56,200 nt of DNA from Saprospiraceae bacterium. Its GTDB lineage: Bacteria; Bacteroidota; Bacteroidia; Chitinophagales; Saprospiraceae. The notes under the pieces were generated by a model that saw only the letters and a program-made list of their open reading frames with translations, had not been told where the DNA came from and made no database searches. Shown in pieces: positions 1 to 10,781 of this stretch. Location: positions 1 through 56,200 of the forward strand of contig JAAUTG010000002.1 of NCBI GenBank assembly GCA_012031785.1, given 5' to 3'. Made by a program: the position numbers and the translations under genes. Numbering within the stretch: the stretch's first letter is position 1; the number at the start of each line of letters is the position of its first letter.

Positions 1-685
1 CGCAGTTCACTATTTTGCTTTTTAAAAAAGGTTTTCCTTGTTTGGCGAAAATAGTCGTGTTTAAGCGAATAGCAAATTGCGTAACGTAAGTTAGTTATTA
101 AAATTTATTTTTAAAAAACTATTGAAATCATGTGAAGCACTAATGTTAAATAGATTGCCATTCGTTACTAGCTTTTTTACCCATTTCACAAGTAGTTGCG
201 CTACATCAGCTAAAGTCTTTTGACTCAAAAATACTTTCGTTTAGGCAAAAAACTGCTCACACTATGATCCTTTACAGGTACTTTTTGGCGAAAATATTTA
301 CGACATTTTGTCACTCAACATCAAGCCATACAAGCATCTGTTCCATTTTTAATACAACATCAAGCCTTTTTTTGTTCTTGATGAATATGGTTAACGGTTT
401 TTAGAAGTTGTTACATGAACACGCATAGTTGAAACAAAAATTGATTGCTCATTTCTTTTAAAAAATAAACACGGAATATCGTATCAACTTACTTTTACAA
501 CTCATTTCTCATCGAATAACCAACTCGCTACCCCTTACTCATAATTTATCACTCATCACTAAACATCATTATCTTTGCTCTTCGAAAATGAAAATTAACC
601 TTACACCAAATAATAGCTCAATTCGCTTTTGTAATTGGTTCAAATACAGGTTAAATCACTTATTTTACGACTAAAATCAAAAACA
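1..685. other. Intergenic region, no gene seen
   Basis: No reading frame here looks protein-like in any frame, also when single-base shifts are allowed. The stretch is AT-rich with several short A and T runs. It contains the word attgcgtaac near base 77, which recurs in the intergenic hairpin near 50.2 kb, and a promoter-like box at 570-577 listed separately. The upstream neighbour lies outside the window. Confidence 0.6.
570..577 (+). promoter_or_regulatory. Possible -7 promoter box (TATCTTTG)
   Basis: TATCTTTG matches the Bacteroidota -7 consensus TAnnTTTG and lies about 110 bases upstream of the start at 686. No clear -33 TTTG partner is visible, so this is a weak call based on one box. 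Confidence 0.35.
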
Positions 686-1119
686 ATGTCGAATAACATT
701 CAAATCCGAGTACAGGAATTGCTAATTGATTACTGGACGAAAAATATGAGGCTTATCTAAAAGGCGAAGAATCCGTAGAAGTATTTTTGGAGAATGTACT
801 TACGGACAGTGCAACAGCATTGCCGAACACGGTGCGAGAAGCAGTAGATTATTACTATGAGCATATCGAAAAACGCGATATTGGAGTAGTACGACTTTAT
901 CAGTTGATGCTTGAAAATAGCTTAGTGTACTTGGTTCGTACAACTACTGATGGCGATGATGGCTGGATAGAATTGTTTGGTGCGACAGGTGAACCTTTTG
1001 GAACAGGACGCACTTACATAGAACAGGTAGCTTGGGGAGAAACTGCTGAATTAAGAGCGCAAACTGGTACAGGTGAATTTCCTAACCATTTGGATATGCA
1101 AGCAACGCTCTGGAAATGA
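686..1119 (+). CDS. Hypothetical protein, about 144 aa (frameshifted)
   Basis: The ORF track starts this gene at an internal TTG, but an ATG at 686 opens a frame beginning MSNNIQIRVQELLIDYW that runs into the downstream frame after a one-base shift. Restoring one G in the short G run near 735 gives a continuous protein through DEKYEAYLKGEESVEVFLE to the stop. The protein is soluble and acidic, with no signal peptide, membrane segment or family I recognise. A short gap with a promoter-like box separates it from the DUF1415 gene, so it may be its own transcript. The merge is well supported by continuous codon use; the function is unknown. Confidence 0.6.
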
Positions 1120-1132
1120 ATCAATCAATTCT

Positions 1133-1140
1133 TACTTTTG
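1133..1140 (+). promoter_or_regulatory. Possible -7 promoter box (TACTTTTG)
   Basis: TACTTTTG fits TAnnTTTG and sits about 20 bases before the ATG at 1161, which implies a very short leader. No convincing -33 element is visible at the expected distance. Confidence 0.4.
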
Positions 1141-1160
1141 TGTAAAAATTAGAAATACTT

Positions 1161-1709
1161 ATGACAAACCCAATTGAAACGACAAAAAAATGGATGAAGC
1201 AATTTGTAATTGGTATGAATTTCTGCCCTTTTGCAAAAAATCCTTTTGAGGCTGATACCATTCGATATGTGTTGGTAGAAGATACAGATATTCAAGGGTT
1301 AGGCGAAAAATTGGTAGCGGAACTTCGATACCTTGCCAATACACCTGCCAGCAAAGTAGAAACAACGTTGTTGATACATCCTAGTCTGCTGCTCAATTTT
1401 GAAGAATATCTGAATTTCCTGGAAGTTACTTCCTACTTGTTAGAAGAGTACGAACTGGAAGGTATCATTCAGGTTGCCTCTTTCCATCCTGATTACCAAT
1501 TTGATGGCACTGAACTAGAGGACGTGGAAAACTACACAAATCGCTCGCCCTATCCCATGCTACATCTGCTTCGAGAATCAAGCGTAAGTTGGGCAGTGGC
1601 TACTTATCCAGAGGTAGAAAAAGTGCCAGCGCGAAACATTCAGTACTTAAAAACGTTGGGTTTGGCAGTGATTAAACAACAATGGGATGAGGTTAAAGGA
1701 ACGCATTGA
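1161..1709 (+). CDS. DUF1415 family protein
   Basis: The 182-residue product matches the DUF1415 family by its N-terminal pattern MNFCPFAKNPF (Cys22) after a short tryptophan-containing helix, and by the later FHPDYQF and NRSPYPMLHLLRE segments. The family has no established activity; it is a soluble cytoplasmic protein. The gene is intact. Its last 23 bases overlap the start of the LuxC-like gene in another frame, so translation of the two is probably coupled. A -7 box lies just upstream. The family call is confident; no reaction can be assigned. Confidence 0.85.
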   Translation: MTNPIETTKKWMKQFVIGMNFCPFAKNPFEADTIRYVLVEDTDIQGLGEKLVAELRYLANTPASKVETTLLIHPSLLLNFEEYLNFLEVTSYLLEEYELEGIIQVASFHPDYQFDGTELEDVENYTNRSPYPMLHLLRESSVSWAVATYPEVEKVPARNIQYLKTLGLAVIKQQWDEVKGTH

Positions 1710-2703
1710 AATTGCAGTCAGGTTGGGAGAATACCTGAAAAGTGGGGACGAACGCTTGAAAGGTGTCATGCAAAATACCTACGAACACAACGGATGGTTC
1801 ACGGTATCGCATCAAGAACAAGCAATCGCAGCTATTGCGGATAAATTCTTGTCTAAATCTAATCTCGAGCAGTGGTTAGCAGCTTATTCAATACCACAAG
1901 CAACTGAGCCACGCACCGTGGGGTTGATTCTGGCGGGTAATATTCCACTAGTAGGATTTCACGATTTGTTGTGCGTGTTCATGGCTGGACATCGTGCTAA
2001 AATTAAATTATCCGATAAAGATCCCTATTGGATTCCACATTTACTTCAGGTATTACAAGAGTTAGAAAGCGCTACAAGCAGTTATTTTATTTGTCAATCC
2101 AGATTGAGCGACTTTGAGGCAGTCATCGCAACTGGAAGCAATAACTCTGCACGTTACTTTGAAGCATATTTTGGAAAGCATCCGAATATTATTCGAAGAA
2201 ATCGAAATGCCGTAGCAGTTTTAGATGGCAAAGAAACTCATGTGGACTTGTTGGCTTTAGGGTTGGATGTATTTCAATATTTTGGCTTGGGTTGTCGTAA
2301 TGTTTCTAAACTGTATGTGCCTGATAACTACGTGTTTGAACCTTTGCTCGACGCATTTTATGAATACAGAGAAATTGTATTGAACAACAAATACAAAAAT
2401 AATTTTGACTATCATTATGCCATTTACATTATCAATCGTATAGTTTTTTTAGCTAATAATGCTATTTTGTTGCGCGAACAAGAAGCTATTGCTTCTCCAA
2501 TCGCTAATCTCCATTATGAGTTTTACAGCAGTTTATCTGATGTACAGCAAAAACTCCTCCAACAGGCAGACCAATTACAGGTGGTGGTAAGTAATTTACC
2601 TTTATCAGGGCTTCCTTTAGTCGGTTTTGGGAAAACGCAAAGCCCAGAGCTTTGGGATTACGCGGACGGAGAAGATACCATGTTGTTTTTGTTGGGTTTG
2701 TAA
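1687..2703 (+). CDS. LuxC-like acyl-CoA reductase
   Basis: This 338-residue protein belongs to the acyl-CoA reductase (LuxC) family, related to aldehyde dehydrogenases, which reduces fatty acyl-CoA or acyl-enzyme to aldehyde with NADPH. Visible family segments are GLILAGNIPLVGFHDLL, KLSDKDPYW, FEAVIATGSNNSARYFEAYF and FGLGCRNVSKLYVP, whose cysteine is the probable acyl-accepting residue. It is shorter than Vibrio LuxC (about 480 aa), as is common for Bacteroidota members. It starts inside the DUF1415 gene. No luciferase genes are nearby, so bioluminescence is not implied; the physiological substrate is unknown. Confidence 0.85.
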   Translation: MRLKERIEIAVRLGEYLKSGDERLKGVMQNTYEHNGWFTVSHQEQAIAAIADKFLSKSNLEQWLAAYSIPQATEPRTVGLILAGNIPLVGFHDLLCVFMAGHRAKIKLSDKDPYWIPHLLQVLQELESATSSYFICQSRLSDFEAVIATGSNNSARYFEAYFGKHPNIIRRNRNAVAVLDGKETHVDLLALGLDVFQYFGLGCRNVSKLYVPDNYVFEPLLDAFYEYREIVLNNKYKNNFDYHYAIYIINRIVFLANNAILLREQEAIASPIANLHYEFYSSLSDVQQKLLQQADQLQVVVSNLPLSGLPLVGFGKTQSPELWDYADGEDTMLFLLGL

Positions 2704-2722
2704 GGATGCTTTACAAACCCAA
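2692..2722 (+). terminator. Hairpin at end of acyl-CoA reductase
   Basis: ttgggtttgta and tacaaacccaa form a perfect 11-bp stem with a 9-base loop, overlapping the TAA stop of the acyl-CoA reductase. The gene convergent with it ends at 2764. There is no long T run, so termination strength is uncertain. Confidence 0.5.
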
Positions 2723-2763
2723 CTGGTTATTCTGAAGGCGAACACCACGTAAAATAACACCAA

Positions 2764-4709
2764 TCAATAAAACTTCAAACTGTATTCCCCAGTCATTTCT
2801 TTGTTATTATGAAGTAGGATAATTCTTCGTAAACCTTTTTCCCAACTGTCTTTCACCCGTTCATCTTCGGGTTGATTCATGGGAATATCCTCTACCTTTG
2901 CTTGCCAATAGTCTTTATCGTAAGTTCCTTGACAGCGCAACTCCCCAGATGAAATATCTAAAAATTGAATAATTCCTGCTTTAGACAAATCCACTCGACA
3001 AGGGGTAATTAGACTCAAGGTGATGGTAGGGACACGCTGATCAAACACAAAATTTTCTGCCAATAAGAAGCCTTCTTTCCTATCTAAAGTCATACGGCGC
3101 CTCCATTGCTGCAAACCAGCGTCTTTGGCATAAGCACCAGCTAAATCCAGTTCAAACTTAACTTTTGTGGCATCTGATTCGTATATAACATTTTTTGCTT
3201 CATATTGCCGACCCGGTCGTTGCGTGTGATTGCCTATGGTTGGCAAATTGTGGTATTCTGAAACCATAGTCCAAATCGTGTAGCGATCCTTAGAAAAAGT
3301 TTTAGCGGTATAATTACCTACTCCAGCATCCACTAAAATCGGTTGCCCATCTTTGAAAAAATGAATTGACCGACATCATTATGGTTGTGGCTTTCATTGT
3401 TGTGTCCGCCTTTTGCTGCTAAATAGTATCCTTTTGTATCATTAGCTTGGCTGCGTGCAGCCATCACTTGAAGATTAGGGAGCCAAACATCTTTTGTTAA
3501 AATAGGGTTTCCTCCCAACTTGCGAATGGCTTGGTGCTTACTCATATCACTAAGTAATCGAAACACATCCCAACTTTGGGATCGCTTTATATCGTTTGGA
3601 CGATTGTAATAATATGCGCCAAAAGCCATCATATCTTTATCCTGAATGCGCTCACCAAACCGATATACTAAACCACCTGAAAAATTCGCTTTAGCGGCAG
3701 CATCTGCGAAATTGACTGTAAATTCAGGCGTAATACTCGCTTTATAAACGTAAGTTGCCATATTTTTAATCAGAGGATGTTGGTAGTAGTCAATTTTACC
3801 CGCTGTGGCACTGTGCAAATGTTCCAAACAATCAAAAAGTGAGCCTGCTGCGTGTCCCCAGTAACCTGGTCCCTCGTCGCAGCCTCCATCATTAGGGTAA
3901 GGGGCGAGAAAGCGGTCTAAGGATAGCAACACTTTATTGATTATTGCGGAACGGTGCGTTTCAGGCGCAAAGAATAAAGCAGCAGTTAAAATATTGCTGT
4001 TTATCCAAGGATTCCAATTGTTAACAATTGCTCTATCCGCGCGCAAGCCCATCCACCAAAAATCGCTACGCAATAGATAGGGATTAAGCAATTTTCGGTT
4101 CATTTCTAACTGAATCCGCCTATTGATGAGTGGATTAATGTCGTCTAGGTCTTCTTGCATAAAATAATATACCCAACTTAACAATTGACCTGTTTGTGCT
4201 GCGAATAAATCAATGATAGGATCTTCCGCGTTTGGAATACCTGTTCCTGGCAAATGTGCTGGGACACCCCAGTAAGTTTCTTCTAAAATTAGCCAAACCC
4301 CATTCAGTAATTCATCTGTAAAACGCCCTTTATTTTCAAGCAATTCAGCAAGCAACAGTGTGGTCACACGGATTCGTCGTTCGTATAGAGTGGCTTCGTA
4401 ATGGGTGCGGTTTCCATTTCGCACATAGTCCATAAATTGAATTATTGAGAACGCTTTCCAATCGTCTTTTAGTACATTTTCCGCCTTTTCAATCCATTCG
4501 GTTCTAATTTCAGTAGGTACAGCATCCCAAAAAATTCGATTGGACTTTGCAGGGAATGGCTCGTAAGTGGTTTTAGGAATGAGATTTTTTTCCAACCAGT
4601 CGGTTGTATGATTTGCATTCAACTCGTAAGCATTCCAAGCCGTTTGAGTAAACAAAGAAGTCGGAATAATGAAAAAAACCAAAAGTAACCGGTACAACTG
4701 TTTTTTCAT
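2764..4709 (-). CDS. Heparinase II/III family lyase (frameshifted)
   Basis: Two ORFs (3333-4856 and 2764-3333) join into one protein of about 648 aa. The first ends SHNHNDVGQFIFSK and the second continues as DGQPILVDAGVGNYTAKTF after restoring one base in the A6 run at 3356-3361. The start MKKQLYRLLLVFFIIPTSLF is chosen because it gives a signal peptide; the longer ORF start has none. The N-terminal alpha/alpha toroid is followed by the SHNHNDVGQF motif and beta-sandwich typical of heparinase II/III polysaccharide lyases, which cleave uronic-acid polysaccharides by beta-elimination. It lies directly downstream of susCD, so it probably degrades the glycan that the pair imports. Exact substrate is unknown. 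Confidence 0.85.
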
Positions 4710-4728
4710 AAAATGAAAGATGAGTAAA

Positions 4729-4761
4729 CGACCTACAAGGTAAGCTATACCCTGTAGGTCG
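4729..4761 (-). promoter_or_regulatory. Hairpin in the 5' leader of the lyase gene
   Basis: cgacctacaagg and cctgtaggtcg pair with one bulged base around a 10-base loop. It ends about 20 bases before the ATG at 4709 on the minus strand, so it would be in the lyase leader and could affect translation or mRNA stability. Function is inferred. Confidence 0.4.
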
Positions 4762-4864
4762 TCAGAAAAATTAATAAAATGTATGAATTTCAATTCGATG
4801 GTATTAACTCGTATCACGCAAATAGATTTTGCTATTCGCCCTTCACGACAATGCAAGTATTTTA

Positions 4865-4902
4865 GGTCTGCAATAGCTAGAAGTCTCTAGCCGATGCAGA
4901 CC
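4865..4902 (-). terminator. Strong stem-loop between susD and lyase
   Basis: ggtctgca and tgcagacc form an 8-bp outer stem, with an inner gctaga/tctagc stem around agtc. It lies about 40 bases after the susD stop (4945) and 155 bases before the lyase start. It has no good T run, so it may be a partial terminator or a processing and stability element that lowers lyase relative to susCD. Confidence 0.5.
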
Positions 4903-4944
4903 ACCATATAAAACAAGCAAAAGCCAATAACAAAAAGTCAACTG

Positions 4945-6727
4945 TTACCACCCTGGATTTTGCCCGATATTTGGATTTTGAGCTAAGTCACTAAGCGGTA
5001 TGGGCCAGAAATAATGCTTGTTTTCGTCAAACACAGGATTCGCCCAGTCTGTCCCTTGATACACATCAATATAAGGGATTCCGTTCACCAGTGTTGATTT
5101 TACATTGGCTTTTGGATAGCGCGCTTTGGCAGCATCATCCCAGCGGATGCCCAGCGATGGAATTTCTAGCTTCTTACCTTGCTTCCAACGTCTTAAATCG
5201 TCGTAGCGGAAACCTTCCATAAACAATTCTACTCGACGTTCGCGGCGAATTTCTACTAACAACGAGGAAACACCATCCGCAGTGTATCGTGGATCAACTG
5301 GTACATTTGCCAAATCTAAGTGCGGCATACCTACTCTATCACGCAATTTATTGATGGTCAAATCCAAATCTTCTTGCGTAATCGTCCCTAGTTCCGCTTT
5401 AGCTTCTGCATAAATGAGTAATGCTTCTGCAAAGCGTAGAATAATAGCAGGCATTTCGGCAGTATTGAAGGCTTTCCCTAATAAGTCATTTACATTGTAC
5501 ACTTTGATGATGTGATATCCTGTTTCTGACTTTCTGCCGCCTTCTTGGTTTGGAAGTCGAGGATAAGATAATGCATCTCCTTGATCGTACCTGTAAATAT
5601 TTTTATCTTCGGGATGCAAAACAGTTTGGCGCAATCTTAGGTCTCTATTTTCAAAGACATCCTCTATTTTTGCATCGCCTTTGTAGAGTGGAGAAAGTGT
5701 AATTGGCAAGCCATCTGTGCAAAGATAGTCTTCCACCGCGCTTTTGGTCGCACCACCATTGTAGTCGGAGTGATAACTCAAGGCGTGGTTAGTGAATACC
5801 CCTAATTTGTATTTTCTCCAATACATAACTTCAGGATTGCCTGCTAAATCTAGCACTTGATGAAAAGCATTGTAGTCCCGATTTGGATTACCAGTACTGT
5901 ACAGGCGATAAGGACTTTTATCCATCACCTCTTTTGATGCGTTTGCGGCTTCTTGTATCCATACATCCGCATTGGGTAAGCCGTGATATTTTCTCCAAGT
6001 ACCCTCAAAAAGACACACTCTCGCTTTTACCAGCAGCGCGCACCATCTATTCAAACGACCAGGCGCGTTGCCATCTTTCCAATTTTCAGGTAAATTTGCT
6101 ACTGCAAAATTCAAATCTGCTAGTACATTATCCATCACCTCCAAACGTGGAGTCCGAGCAGCATAAAGTTCTTCCGCGTCCACGTTGAGTTCCCTATCCA
6201 CCCAAGGGGCATCACCAAATTTGGATACTTTATCGGCGTAAAACCAGCCTCTCAACAAGCGCGCTTCTGCGGCATATTTATCAATGGTAGCTGTTGGAAT
6301 ATCAGCCTTGTAGTAGTTCTCTAACCCGATGTTGATAGCTCTTACAAAATTCCAACCCTTATAACCAAACCATTGACCGTCTCCGTTGGCAGTGTTAGGT
6401 ACAACGTGTTTTCCTGCCCGAACTTTGCTGGAAAAAAGTGTGGCGCGGATGGCGTGGAGAAATGTTGTCCGCAAATTCATCCAGATACCATACACTGAAT
6501 TTATGGCTGTCAAAACCGTCATCGTGTCCCATTAAAATAGGAACATTGTTGTCGTCGCGTGCCAAGTCGTACAAGCCATTATTATAGACTAGCAAATCAT
6601 TTTCCGAGTTCCAATAGGTATCGTTACTGATTCTATCCAATGGTTGTCTGTTTAAAAAATCATCATTACAACTGCCCAACAGCAAGGCAATAGCAAGTAA
6701 AAGATTATATTTTGAAATATTTTTCAT
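4945..6727 (-). CDS. susD-like: SusD/RagB family outer-membrane glycan-binding lipoprotein (frameshifted)
   Basis: ORFs 6395-6856 and 4945-6522 join into one protein of about 594 aa. The start at 6727 gives MKNISKYNLLLAIALLLGSC, a lipoprotein signal with lipid-anchored Cys20. The mature N-terminus NDDFLNRQPLDRISNDTYW is typical of SusD, and the C-terminus (RRERRVELFMEGFRYDDLRRW, HYFWPIPLSDLAQNPNIGQNPGW) is diagnostic of the family. Frames join near the A6 run at 6432-6437, where HTFF leads into SKVRAGKHVV. SusD proteins sit on the cell surface and deliver oligosaccharide to the SusC pore. It follows susC by about 20 bases, forming one operon. Confidence 0.93.
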
Positions 6728-6749
6728 CGCATTTTTTAATTTTAATGGT

Positions 6750-9700
6750 TTAGAATGAAACGTTTGCCCCCACAGAAAAAATACGCTGTAAAGGATATTC
6801 AATAGCTCCAGAGTTGTTGTAGCTAAATTCGTTAAAGACAATACTCTCTGGGTCAAGCGGCTTTCTGAGGTTTGTAAATTCCCACAAATTCATACCTGCT
6901 ACGTAGATTTGTGCACGACCCAAGCCTATTTTGTTCATCCACTCTTGCGGTACTTCGTAGCTTAAAGCCAAGTTTTTAAAGCGCATGTAGCCTGCATTTT
7001 GAAGATAGCGCGACTGCCGTTGTAAATTCTTTTTGTCGTTTGTAGAAATATGTGCTGCTGGGAAGTAAGCATTTCTATTTTCTTCCGTCCAAGTGTCAGT
7101 GATGTAGTATTTTTCTACGTGTCCTGCGTTGAATGGGAAAAACCAAGTCCAGTTACCATCTGTGGGCCAATAGTCACGGCGTAAATAGCCCTGAAAGAAG
7201 GTCGTTAGAGTAACATTTTTATACGTCACGTCAAAATTAATACCGAAACTATGCCTAGGATTTGAGTTTCCGATAATCTGTCGGTCGCCTGGATCGCTTA
7301 CTGTGTTGTTGCCTGGACTGATGATGCCATCGCCATTTAGATCCTGATAACGCACATCACCTGGTCGCCAGTTTGCGCCAATTCTTGACTGGTTGGCAGC
7401 TCCAGCCACTTCTTCTGCACTTTGGAAAAATACCTTGCGTGACGTATCCCCAAATTTCACCTACATCTTGCCCTTCTCTCCATTCAGAAAGCGCGCCTGT
7501 TGGATTGTCGTATTTGGTAATGGTGGCACGCCAGTCGGATAATGCCAACGTGAATCGGTAGCCCCAATCCTGTTTGATTTTATCGCGCCAAGTTACTGCC
7601 AATTCCCATCCTTCAGTTCTCAAGTCCGCAGCATTAGCATCTGGTGCCGCTGTTCCCAAGATGGCTGGAAACTCTACGTCCGTCAACATATCTTTTGTAT
7701 CGCGAGTGTAAGCATCAAAGGAGATATCCAACTTTTGGTTCAACATCGTGATGTCCACCCCAACATTTCTAGATACTACGGTTTCCCAAGTCAAAGTCGG
7801 ACTGACTAAGCCAGCAGGTCGAACCACTGGAATTAAGCCGTTAGACAAAATGTATGGTGAAGCACCAATCCCTAATGTTGGAATGTAAGGATAAAAATTG
7901 TTACCCAGCAACTGGTTGCCCAATTCGCCGTAGGAAGCACGAATTTTTAAATTGTCAAGGAAACTTTTTGTGCCTGCCATAAAGTTTTCTTCCGAAATAC
8001 GCCAACCTGCGGAAAACGAAGGGAAGAATCCATAGCGACCATCTTCTGGGAAGCGCGAAGTACCGTCGTAGCGTCCGTTAGCTTCAAATAAATATTTGTC
8101 TTGAAAATTGTAATTCAAACGATAAAATACACCACGCAAAGCAACGTGCGATTTTCCACCAAAAGTTTGCTGCGTCCCTGTGGTCGCATTTAGGTTAGGT
8201 ACAGAAGGCGTGATTAAACTTCTTGCCTGTGCGCGATGAAAAGAATTGACACCCCACTCTTGGTTGAAACCCGTCATAGCTGTTAAACCATGGCTTGCAC
8301 CTAAATTAAATTTATACTCCGCATAAGTATTAATGACATAGTATTGATTATAGTCAGACTGATTAATCACCCAGTCATCTCCACTAAAGCCGTTACTAAT
8401 AGGATTGGCTTCCTGCAAGTTCGTGCTTACGATTTCTACTTTACTCTGCACATCCTGATAGCTCCTATTAAAGTTATTGTAAGAGAAGTCACCCCTGATT
8501 CTCAAACCTTTAAGAGGCGTTAAGGTGATACCTTGCGTCAACCAAAGGTCATTGACGGTGAAAGTTTCCCGACCACCATCTAAAAGGTAAGGAAAAAAGT
8601 TTGTTCCTCCAAAATACATTCCGATATACTGCTCGTACCTTTCACGGTCACCTGGCGTTTGATAAAATTCTAAATCCGGGAACTGAATAGGCTGTATTGG
8701 ATTCACTCGTGCGATAGAGTTGATATTTGCATCCCAGTTGTAAAAGTGAGGTTTATCACTCAACTGTTGGTTGAATACCACTTTTTCATCCAAACTTAAC
8801 CAATCGTTGATTTTAAACTCCGTTTTGAATAATCCATTGTATCGTTTAAAGTTTTCATTGTTGAATTGCAAATAGCCATCTTTATTCAACGTACCTAAAG
8901 AAACATAATAAGACGCTTTTTCGGTAGCCCCCGACACAGAAAGGTCATGTCTTTGCTGTGGCGCAAAGTCCGTGACCAATTGATCTTGGTAAGCGTTGTA
9001 ACCATAAAAACGCAATGCTCCATTCACTACACCCCACTCTGGAGCAGTTTCTGGATTTTCAGAATACGCTTTTGTACCTGCCACGTAGTTGTCGTCAAAG
9101 TCAGGGCGACCGTTGGTGCGGTTGGAAGCCAAGTTGCGTGCTAATACAAACTCATAGGGGTCAGTTACTAAATCTAAATTCAAGATAGGCTTGGCTGTGG
9201 ATAATTCTGTGCTTAACTGAATATTGACTTTTCCTAATTTCCCTTTTTTTGTTTCTATCAAAATGACTCCAAAAGCAGCACGCGCACCATACACTGCCGC
9301 AGCCGAAGCGTCTTTCAGAACGTTGACGCTAGCAATATCATTTGGGTTGATACGCTCCAAATTCATTGGTACGCCATCCACTAAAATGAGTGGCGAACCG
9401 CCATTAATAGATTCAAACCCACGAATGTTGAAATCTGCGGCTTGCGCTGGGTCGCCATTTCGAATTGTAATGTTCAGGTTGGGGATAAGTCCTTGTAAGC
9501 CCGAACCTGCCGAAGTGATTGGTCGTTTTTCTAGTGCTTCGCTAGTCACTACTGAGACTGCTCCAGTAAGGTTGGCTTTCTTTTGTGTGCCATACCCCAC
9601 GACTACAACTTCCTCCAAAATGTTGTTGTCGGCAGTTAAAATAACATTAAGCACCGTTTGGCTACCTACCACCACTTCTTTAGTAGCAAAACCAGTGTAG

Positions 9701-9945
9701 GAAAATTGAAGCGCGGACTGCGCGTTCGGGACTTCTAGTGAGAACCTGCCCTCTGCATCTGTGACAGTACCCGTTTCGGAATCTTTCACGATAATGGTCG
9801 CGCCAATGAGCGATTCTCCTTTATCGTCGGTTACGGTTCCACTTACCGCAATTTGAGCGCGGAGCAAAACAGGGGAGAGTATGCAAAATAGTCCCCATAA
9901 TCCTGCGTAACCACAGGACTTGAATGTGTCAGTTAATCGTTTCAT
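6750..9945 (-). CDS. susC-like: SusC/RagA family TonB-linked outer-membrane protein (frameshifted)
   Basis: ORFs 7357-9945 and 6750-7460 form one protein of about 1065 aa, normal for the family. Removing one base from the A5 run at 7426-7430 joins GEIWGYVTQGIF to QSAEEVAGAANQSRIG. After a signal peptide comes a carboxypeptidase-regulatory-like domain (VSGTVTDDKGESLIGATIIVK), then the conserved EEVVVVGYGTQKKANLTGAV motif, the plug (FNIRGFESINGGSPLILVDG) and the beta barrel. The product imports glycan bound by SusD, powered by TonB. It is the first gene of the susC-susD-lyase block and has a -7-like box upstream. No sigma/anti-sigma pair or hybrid two-component regulator is adjacent. Confidence 0.95.
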
Positions 9946-10165
9946 TTTGTAAAAATTTATAATTACATCAAAATTAGATAAAGTTTTTAAGTAAATCAGT
10001 ATTTAATTTTAATTTTTTTGTCATTAACAAAAATAGTCCTCATGAAATTACTATGCAAATATAATTTTATGCTATAAAATACTGTAAATGAATAGCTTAA
10101 AAATATAGTTGTGTAAATTCCGCAATAATTTTCTAAGAACCTAATAATCTAAACTATGAAACTAA
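9946..10165. other. Intergenic leader region of susC
   Basis: About 220 AT-rich bases upstream of susC on the minus strand. It contains one -7-like box (listed separately) and no protein-like frame. With the relic that follows, the region without a firm gene extends to 10328. Confidence 0.5.
10056..10063 (-). promoter_or_regulatory. Possible -7 box for susC (TATATTTG on minus strand)
   Basis: The plus strand reads CAAATATA, which is TATATTTG on the minus strand and fits TAnnTTTG. It would give a leader of about 100 bases before the susC start at 9945. No -33 TTTG is seen at the right distance. Confidence 0.35.
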
Positions 10166-10399
10166 TCTCCGCTTAATGAAAAGACGTATGGTGTTGACTT
10201 TGACTGCGATGGCGTAATAGAAGACTCCGAAGAACTTGTAGGGATGAAATTTTACAAGAAGAATGATTTAGGTCAACAAGAAACCCTAATTAGATCAGTT
10301 TTTTTGTACCAAAATAAAATTGTAAAACATGAACCAAATTTTGTCAATAATTTTGATTGTTGGGTGTGTCAATATAAGTTTTGGACAACCAGTAGTGCT
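10166..10399 (+). pseudogene. Possible relic with an EF-hand-like loop
   Basis: A frame open from 10166, with no start codon, encodes NEKTYGVDFDCDGVIEDSEELVGMKFYKKNDLGQQ and then becomes unconvincing. DFDCDGVIEDSE fits the EF-hand calcium loop (D at 1, 3 and 5, G at 6, I at 8, E at 12), a pattern found in dockerin and thrombospondin-type repeats of secreted Bacteroidota proteins. It overlaps the start of the next gene in another frame. It may be the 3' remnant of a lost gene or coincidence. Confidence 0.25.
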
Positions 10400-10675
10400 T
10401 CAAAACAAACTATATCTCATTGACAACAAGGTATATATTCCAAAAATACTGGAGGAACGAGCAGCCTTGATCAACTATTTTAATGCGGATAAGGAGTATG
10501 TTGAGGAAAATAATGAGTATGTTTTGATGTTTTCCGTTTCCAAGAAGCGGAGAAAATTGGAACACTGGGCAAGAATTTAGTGGACTATTCCATTTTGCAC
10601 GACCAAGATAAATTGTTCGTTATAGCCAAAAAAGTATTTGGAAGAACAGATTCCGTTTTCGGCGTTGGTGGATAG
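10329..10675 (+). CDS. Small secreted hypothetical protein (frameshifted)
   Basis: The start gives a clear signal peptide, MNQILSIILIVGCVNISFGQ, followed by about 95 mature residues. The ORF track stops at 10580, but the next frame continues as RFQEAEKIGTLGKNLVDYSI and HDQDKLFVIAKKVFG to a TAG at 10673-10675. Restoring one C near 10535 joins them. I do not recognise the family. A good hairpin lies about 60 bases downstream, consistent with 10675 as the true end. It stands alone between the susC promoter region and the convergent glycosyltransferase. Confidence 0.55.
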
Positions 10676-10732
10676 TTACAAAATCAGCAACCCAGTAGTA
10701 ACAAGTCCTAACCAATTAAGTTAATCTACCCT

Positions 10733-10764
10733 AAATCGAAAAAATCAATCTAATTTTTCGATTT
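10733..10764 (+). terminator. Hairpin downstream of small secreted gene
   Basis: aaatcgaaaaa and tttttcgattt form a perfect 11-bp stem with a 10-base loop, with A and T runs built into the arms. The position after the stop at 10675 suits a terminator. Confidence 0.5.
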
Positions 10765-10781
10765 GATAAAAATTTTCGCTT

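Noticed and set aside
1161-2703. A bioluminescence (lux) operon suggested by the LuxC-like gene
   Set aside because: No luxA, luxB, luxD or luxE genes are adjacent, and the protein is the short Bacteroidota type.
4710-4856. Longer start of the heparinase-like ORF
   Set aside because: The extension has no signal peptide and overlaps the leader hairpin; MKKQLYRLLLVFF at 4709 is a far better start.
9224-9700. 158-aa plus-strand ORF inside susC
   Set aside because: It is antisense to the conserved plug domain of susC and is explained by the codon use of that gene.
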